Source: DASRIA01 sp963768885 | GTDB lineage: Bacteria; Actinomycetota; Thermoleophilia; Solirubrobacterales; JBBDJG01 | NCBI GenBank assembly: GCA_963768885.1 | Contig: CAVYJN010000006.1 | Span: 744,001 to 808,000 of the forward strand | DNA length: 64,000 nucleotides | Direction: 5' to 3' | Part shown: positions 62,335 to 64,000 of the stretch, one piece after another | How the letters are laid out: each line of letters begins with the position of its first letter | Position numbering within the stretch: the stretch's first letter is position 1 | Program-made: the position numbers and the translations under genes | Notes under the pieces: generated by a model | Told to the model about the DNA's origin: nothing | The model's database searches: none | What the model saw: the letters and a program-made list of their open reading frames with translations, nothing else

Positions 62335-64000
62335 TTACGGGACGAACACGCCCTGGGTCGCGAAGAGCGTGTTCGGCGTGGTGGAGGCCTGGCCGTCCGC
62401 GCCCCCGTCGAACACCTGTACCTGGCCGAGCTGCCAGATCGAGCGCATCCCCTCCTTGATCACGCCGGGCGTGACGGCGTCCGCGGACGTGGTGACGGCG
62501 CAGGTCGCGCCGACGGTGGTGTCGGCGGTCGCAGAGCACGGCACGGTCCATGCGAAGGCGGCATCCTGCACGGTCGCCGCCGCGGAGCCACCCGCGGGAG
62601 GCGGGTTGTCGCGGTCCGTGATCCTGATCGGCGCCCTCGCCTCGAGTTGCCCGGTGTAGTCGGCGAGGTCACTGCGGCGCCGCACGTCGGTCAGCTCGAC
62701 CCGTAGCGTCACGTCGGCCTCGTCGGCCGGCGTGCTCGGAACGCCGATCAGCGTGCTGAAGCGCACGTAACCCGCGGAGTTCGCGGCATTCGAGTTCGCA
62801 TCGGGCGTTCCGACGGTCAGCTGCGCGGACTGCTGCGCGGGCGGGTTGCACGACGCGAAGGCGAGCGCGGGCCCGTGCGTGCGGTTGGGCGAGGTGCACT
62901 GGCTGAACGCGGGCACGAGCGACACCCGCGTGGGCGTGGCGCCCTTGGGGCGCGGGTAGTTCGGCACGAGCTTGCGGACCTCGCCGGTGTTGATCGCGAC
63001 CCAGTAGAGCGCCTCGTCGGGGCCGCTCACGATGTCCACCGGGCCACCGGCGCCGGTCACGAGGTCGGTCGGGGCGGCGATGTCGTCGCGCGCGGCGTTC
63101 GGCGCCGCGGCCCACAGCTTGCTCGCCGTGTAGTCACCGAAGACGTAGTAGCCGCCGATGAACCCGAAGCTGCGCGAGACGAACGCGCCCCCGGTCACCG
63201 ACCGGCCGGAGACGCCCGCGCCCGAATGCAGGTACTCGAACACCGGGTCCACGTCCCCGGGCTGCTGGCAGCCGGCCGGCTGCGTGCCCTCGCAACGGGG
63301 CCAGGCGTAGTTGCCGGCGGACTGCACCACGTCGATCTCCTCGACCGTGCCCTGCCCGACGTCGCCCGCCCAGAGTCGACCGGTCTGGGGGTCGAAGCCC
63401 ATCCGGAAGGGGTTGCGGAACCCGAGCGCGTACACCTCCGGCCGCTTGCCCGCCTGGCCGATGAACGGGTTCCCGGCGGCCGGGCTGCCGTCCAGCTCGA
63501 GGCGCAGGATCTTGCCCTCGAGCGCGTTCGGGTCCTGCGAGTAGGGATTGGTCGACTCCCCGGGGAGCCCGCCGTCCCCGATGCCGGTGTCGCCCACGGA
63601 GACCCACAGCTTGCCGTCCGGGCCGACCCGCAGCGCGCCGCCGTCGTGGTTGCCGCCGTCGGTGCGGATGCCGGTCAGCAGCTCGGTGAGCGAGCCGGCC
63701 ACGACCGCGTTCCCCGACATCGTGACCCGCACGACCTGGTTGAAGCGCCCGGTGGGGCTGGCGCACCCGCCCGCGGCGGGCTTGGAGCGGTACAGGTAGA
63801 CGAAGCCGTTGGAGTCGAAGCCGGGATCGGCGGCGACGCCGAGCAGTCCCATCTCCGACGCCGTGCAGACGGGGATCGTCGTGAGCGTCGTCACCGTTCC
63901 CCCTTGCACGAGCTTGAGCGCGCCGGCCTTCTCGGTCACGAGCATCCGCCCGCCGGGAAGGAACGCGATCGCGGTGGGCTGGGTCAGCCCGCTCGCGACC
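62335..64000 (-). CDS. PQQ-type glucose/sorbosone dehydrogenase-like protein with conserved C-terminal module, 5' end outside window
   Basis: Visible 555 residues. The N-terminal part is the glucose/sorbosone dehydrogenase propeller: GGNHDGGALRVGPDGKLWVS, VGDTGIGDGG, EGKILRLELDGS, ALGFRNPFRMGFDPQTGRLW, GDVGQGTVEEIDVV, NYAWPRCEGT. From about NYPRPKGATPT onwards the last 210 residues match the C-terminal module of the PD40 proteins at 40.7 kb and 44.0 kb, and end in VFVP. The reading frame runs on to the window edge (GLTQPTAIAFLPGGRMLVTE) with no start, so the signal peptide is outside. Probably secreted. Confidence 0.82.
   Translation of the reverse strand, partial: VASGLTQPTAIAFLPGGRMLVTEKAGALKLVQGGTVTTLTTIPVCTASEMGLLGVAADPGFDSNGFVYLYRSKPAAGGCASPTGRFNQVVRVTMSGNAVVAGSLTELLTGIRTDGGNHDGGALRVGPDGKLWVSVGDTGIGDGGLPGESTNPYSQDPNALEGKILRLELDGSPAAGNPFIGQAGKRPEVYALGFRNPFRMGFDPQTGRLWAGDVGQGTVEEIDVVQSAGNYAWPRCEGTQPAGCQQPGDVDPVFEYLHSGAGVSGRSVTGGAFVSRSFGFIGGYYVFGDYTASKLWAAAPNAARDDIAAPTDLVTGAGGPVDIVSGPDEALYWVAINTGEVRKLVPNYPRPKGATPTRVSLVPAFSQCTSPNRTHGPALAFASCNPPAQQSAQLTVGTPDANSNAANSAGYVRFSTLIGVPSTPADEADVTLRVELTDVRRRSDLADYTGQLEARAPIRITDRDNPPPAGGSAAATVQDAAFAWTVPCSATADTTVGATCAVTTSADAVTPGVIKEGMRSIWQLGQVQVFDGGADGQASTTPNTLFATQGVFVP

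Overview
The window is very GC-rich, dense, leans on GTG/TTG starts and is full of 1-4 base overlaps between stop and start codons. Together with the gene content (cyclic 2,3-diphosphoglycerate genes, prealbumin-like repeat surface proteins, LpqY-SugABC-type sugar uptake, MEDS/anti-sigma protein) this suggests a soil-type actinobacterium, most likely of the Thermoleophilia (Solirubrobacterales). That placement is inference from style and content; there is no rRNA here.

Layout. 0-3.3 kb (-): amino-sugar catabolism operon, nagB fused to a DUF218 domain, nagA and a ROK kinase that runs off the left edge. 3.3-3.9 kb: the only long non-coding gap. 3.9-10.2 kb: GST, tRNA-Gly and tRNA-Pro, two SnoaL proteins, exonuclease III, an anti-sigma-type MEDS protein, a secreted amidase/carboxypeptidase and a beta-helix protein. 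10.2-18.0 kb (-): surface-glycan cluster (glycosyltransferase, YdjC deacetylase, APH-like kinase, a hydrolase/GT2 fusion and two tandem FemAB-like paralogues). 18.1-23.8 kb (+): GH13 alpha-glucosidase plus a binding protein-permease-permease-ATPase sugar importer. 23.8-29.7 kb: ParB-like protein, PAS sensor, FG-GAP protein and a secreted membrane-anchored protein. 29.8-30.0 kb: tRNA-Leu and tRNA-Glu. 30.0-31.5 kb (-): OsmC and an AEC permease.

31.5-38.9 kb (+) is the most interesting part: a cobalamin riboswitch followed by two secreted DUF4430 (transcobalamin C-domain-like) proteins, an ECF T subunit, a double ATPase on one chain, and an S component fused to a QNxDGGF alpha/alpha-toroid domain. 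Eukaryotic transcobalamin/intrinsic factor is an alpha/alpha barrel plus a DUF4430-like beta domain, so both halves are encoded here beside a membrane importer under B12 control. 38.9-40.7 kb: glpD.

40.7-52.7 kb (-) is a recently rearranged surface-protein locus. A two-gene unit (PKD protein plus PD40 propeller protein) is present twice, sharing about 2.41 kb at near identity. In one copy the propeller gene has taken up about nineteen 99-residue prealbumin-like repeats, sixteen of them as a four-unit block of about 1,181 bp repeated four times, making a gene of about 7.1 kb. A roughly 210-residue C-terminal module ends this protein, its paralogue and the unrelated dehydrogenase at the right edge.

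52.8-59.0 kb (+): folP, a phosphoesterase, cyclic-2,3-DPG synthetase, 2-phosphoglycerate kinase, a small transaldolase and a Rho that has lost its Walker A lysine. 59.1-64.0 kb: small unknown, DUF192, phosphopantetheinyl transferase, SnoaL, a saccharopine dehydrogenase-like reductase and a PQQ-type sugar dehydrogenase running off the right edge.

Caution: about 26 single-base frameshifts occur, all readable as one extra G or C, many in otherwise intact core genes. Systematic consensus error is the likeliest cause. Genes are annotated here across those breaks and each break is stated.
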